From contig CAJCHQ010000640.1 of assembly GCA_903970295.1 (NCBI GenBank), forward strand, positions 1 through 6,977: a stretch of 6,977 nucleotides of DNA, given 5' to 3'. Below, one piece after another: positions 6,464 through 6,977 of this stretch; positions within the stretch are counted from its first letter, which is position 1; each line of letters opens with the position of its first letter. Position numbers and translations under genes: made by a program. The notes beneath the pieces are model-generated. The model made no database searches. It was not told where the DNA came from and saw only the letters and a list, made by a program, of their open reading frames with translations. This DNA is from Bryobacterales bacterium. Its GTDB lineage: Bacteria; Cyanobacteriota; Vampirovibrionia; Obscuribacterales; Obscuribacteraceae.

Positions 6464-6473
6464 TTTCGAAGCG

Positions 6474-6977
6474 GTGGCAGAAACAAAGAAAGTACTAATC
6501 ACAGGTGGGTTTGGTTTCGTGGGCGCCCACCTTGCCCATGCGCTCGTGAAAAAAGACTTCTCGGTAACTTTGTTTGATAACAGCGAGTGGAGCAGCAGTT
6601 CTGCTTTCGCGATCGGGTTGGAGGAAAATAAGCTTGTCAAACGCGTCTTCGGTTCGGTGACGCAGCCGCAAGATCTGCTTTTGCTGTCGCGTGATTTTAG
6701 CCACATAGTACATGCAGCCGGTGTCCTTGGCATCAAAAGAGTGGCCGAGCAGCAGATCTTGACGATGGATGTGAACATACTTGGGACGCGCCACGTGTTG
6801 GATCTTGCAGACCGTCAAACGCGGCTGAGCAGGTTCATACAGTTCAGCACGAGTGAGACGTATGGGCAGATTGCGTCCTCGCCGGACGAAGATCAGCCCT
6901 CGGTTATCCCGGCGCGGGGTCATAGATGGTGCTATGCAACAAGCAAAGTGGCGGGCGAATACCTGGTCAAAGCTTTT
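6474..6977 (+). CDS. NAD-dependent epimerase/dehydratase, extended SDR family (3' truncated)
   Basis: The first 168 codons of a nucleotide-sugar-modifying SDR. The frame stays open to the last base, so the gene runs off the window. VLITGGFGFVGAHLA (7-21) holds the GxxGxxG (Gly11, Gly14, Gly17). Asp35 ends strand 2 (TLFDNS) and would bind the NAD ribose. HAAGVLGIKRV (80-90) and DVNILGT (99-105) are the usual cofactor-pocket segments. FSTSETYG (124-131) gives the catalytic Ser/Thr, and YATSK (Tyr154, Lys158) is the YxxxK. Cytoplasmic; members epimerise, dehydrate or decarboxylate NDP-sugars. Next to a UDP-sugar dehydrogenase, a UDP-uronate 4-epimerase or UDP-glucuronate decarboxylase would fit, but the C-terminal substrate domain is missing and I cannot choose. 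It is transcribed divergently from the dehydrogenase gene. GTG start with a good ribosome site. Confidence 0.93.
   Translation, partial: MAETKKVLITGGFGFVGAHLAHALVKKDFSVTLFDNSEWSSSSAFAIGLEENKLVKRVFGSVTQPQDLLLLSRDFSHIVHAAGVLGIKRVAEQQILTMDVNILGTRHVLDLADRQTRLSRFIQFSTSETYGQIASSPDEDQPSVIPARGHRWCYATSKVAGEYLVKAF

Larger units (their letters stand above)
6128..6473. other. Divergent intergenic control region (346 bp)
   Basis: This gap lies between the 5' ends of the dehydrogenase gene (minus) and the right-hand SDR gene (plus), so it must drive at least one transcript. It contains the TATAAT and dyad near 6193-6209, two hairpins in the leader of the plus-strand gene, and a good Shine-Dalgarno sequence at 6457-6463. 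The only plus-strand promoter-like pair I found is TTGCTG (6377-6382) with GATGAT after 17 bases, which is weak. Open frames crossing the gap on either strand are not credible genes. Confidence 0.6.

Noticed and set aside
6471..6480. GCGGTGGCAG resembles the ops/JUMPStart element of polysaccharide operons
   Set aside because: AGCGGTGG matches the core GGCGGTAG in only 6 of 8 bases, and it overlaps the start codon where an ops pause element in an untranslated leader would not be expected.
6173..6778. 201-codon open frame on the minus strand
   Set aside because: It is antisense to the right-hand SDR gene, which has clear Rossmann and YxxxK motifs in another frame. The translation has no recognisable domain.

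Overview
The window looks like part of a cell-surface polysaccharide (O-antigen, capsule or exopolysaccharide) gene cluster from a Gram-negative, probably proteobacterial, chromosome. GC content is moderate. The lineage is an inference: no rRNA, tRNA or housekeeping marker is present, and the repeat-bearing glycosyltransferase is only suggestive. I see no insertion sequence, phage gene, CRISPR array or RNA gene.

Layout, left to right. (1) 1-626, plus strand: the C-terminal part of an extended short-chain dehydrogenase/reductase (SDR) related to dTDP-L-rhamnose 4-epimerases. (2) 823-2220, plus strand: a 465-residue protein related to the large subunit of N,N-dimethylformamidase, the least expected gene here. 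(3) 2179-4713, minus strand: an 844-residue glycosyltransferase with nine N-terminal repeats of exactly 38 residues and a C-terminal GT4-type GT-B domain. Its 3' end overlaps the dimethylformamidase-like gene tail to tail by 42 bp. (4) 4742-6127, minus strand: a VipA/TviB/WbpO-type UDP-sugar 6-dehydrogenase, 28 bp upstream of the glycosyltransferase and probably cotranscribed with it. (5) 6128-6473: a divergent control region with a candidate minus-strand promoter and structured leader sequence. (6) 6474-6977, plus strand: the N-terminal 168 codons of a second SDR-type nucleotide-sugar epimerase/dehydratase, cut by the window edge.

A plausible joint role is as follows. The dehydrogenase oxidises a UDP-hexose or UDP-HexNAc to the uronic acid. 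The two SDR enzymes make epimerised or deoxy sugar nucleotides. The glycosyltransferase adds one of these sugars to a growing glycan. The dimethylformamidase-like protein could hydrolyse or edit an amide, such as an N-formyl or N-acyl group on an amino sugar, but the sequence does not prove this. All confidently placed starts in the window are non-ATG (GTG or TTG). The glycosyltransferase has GTG immediately followed by ATG.
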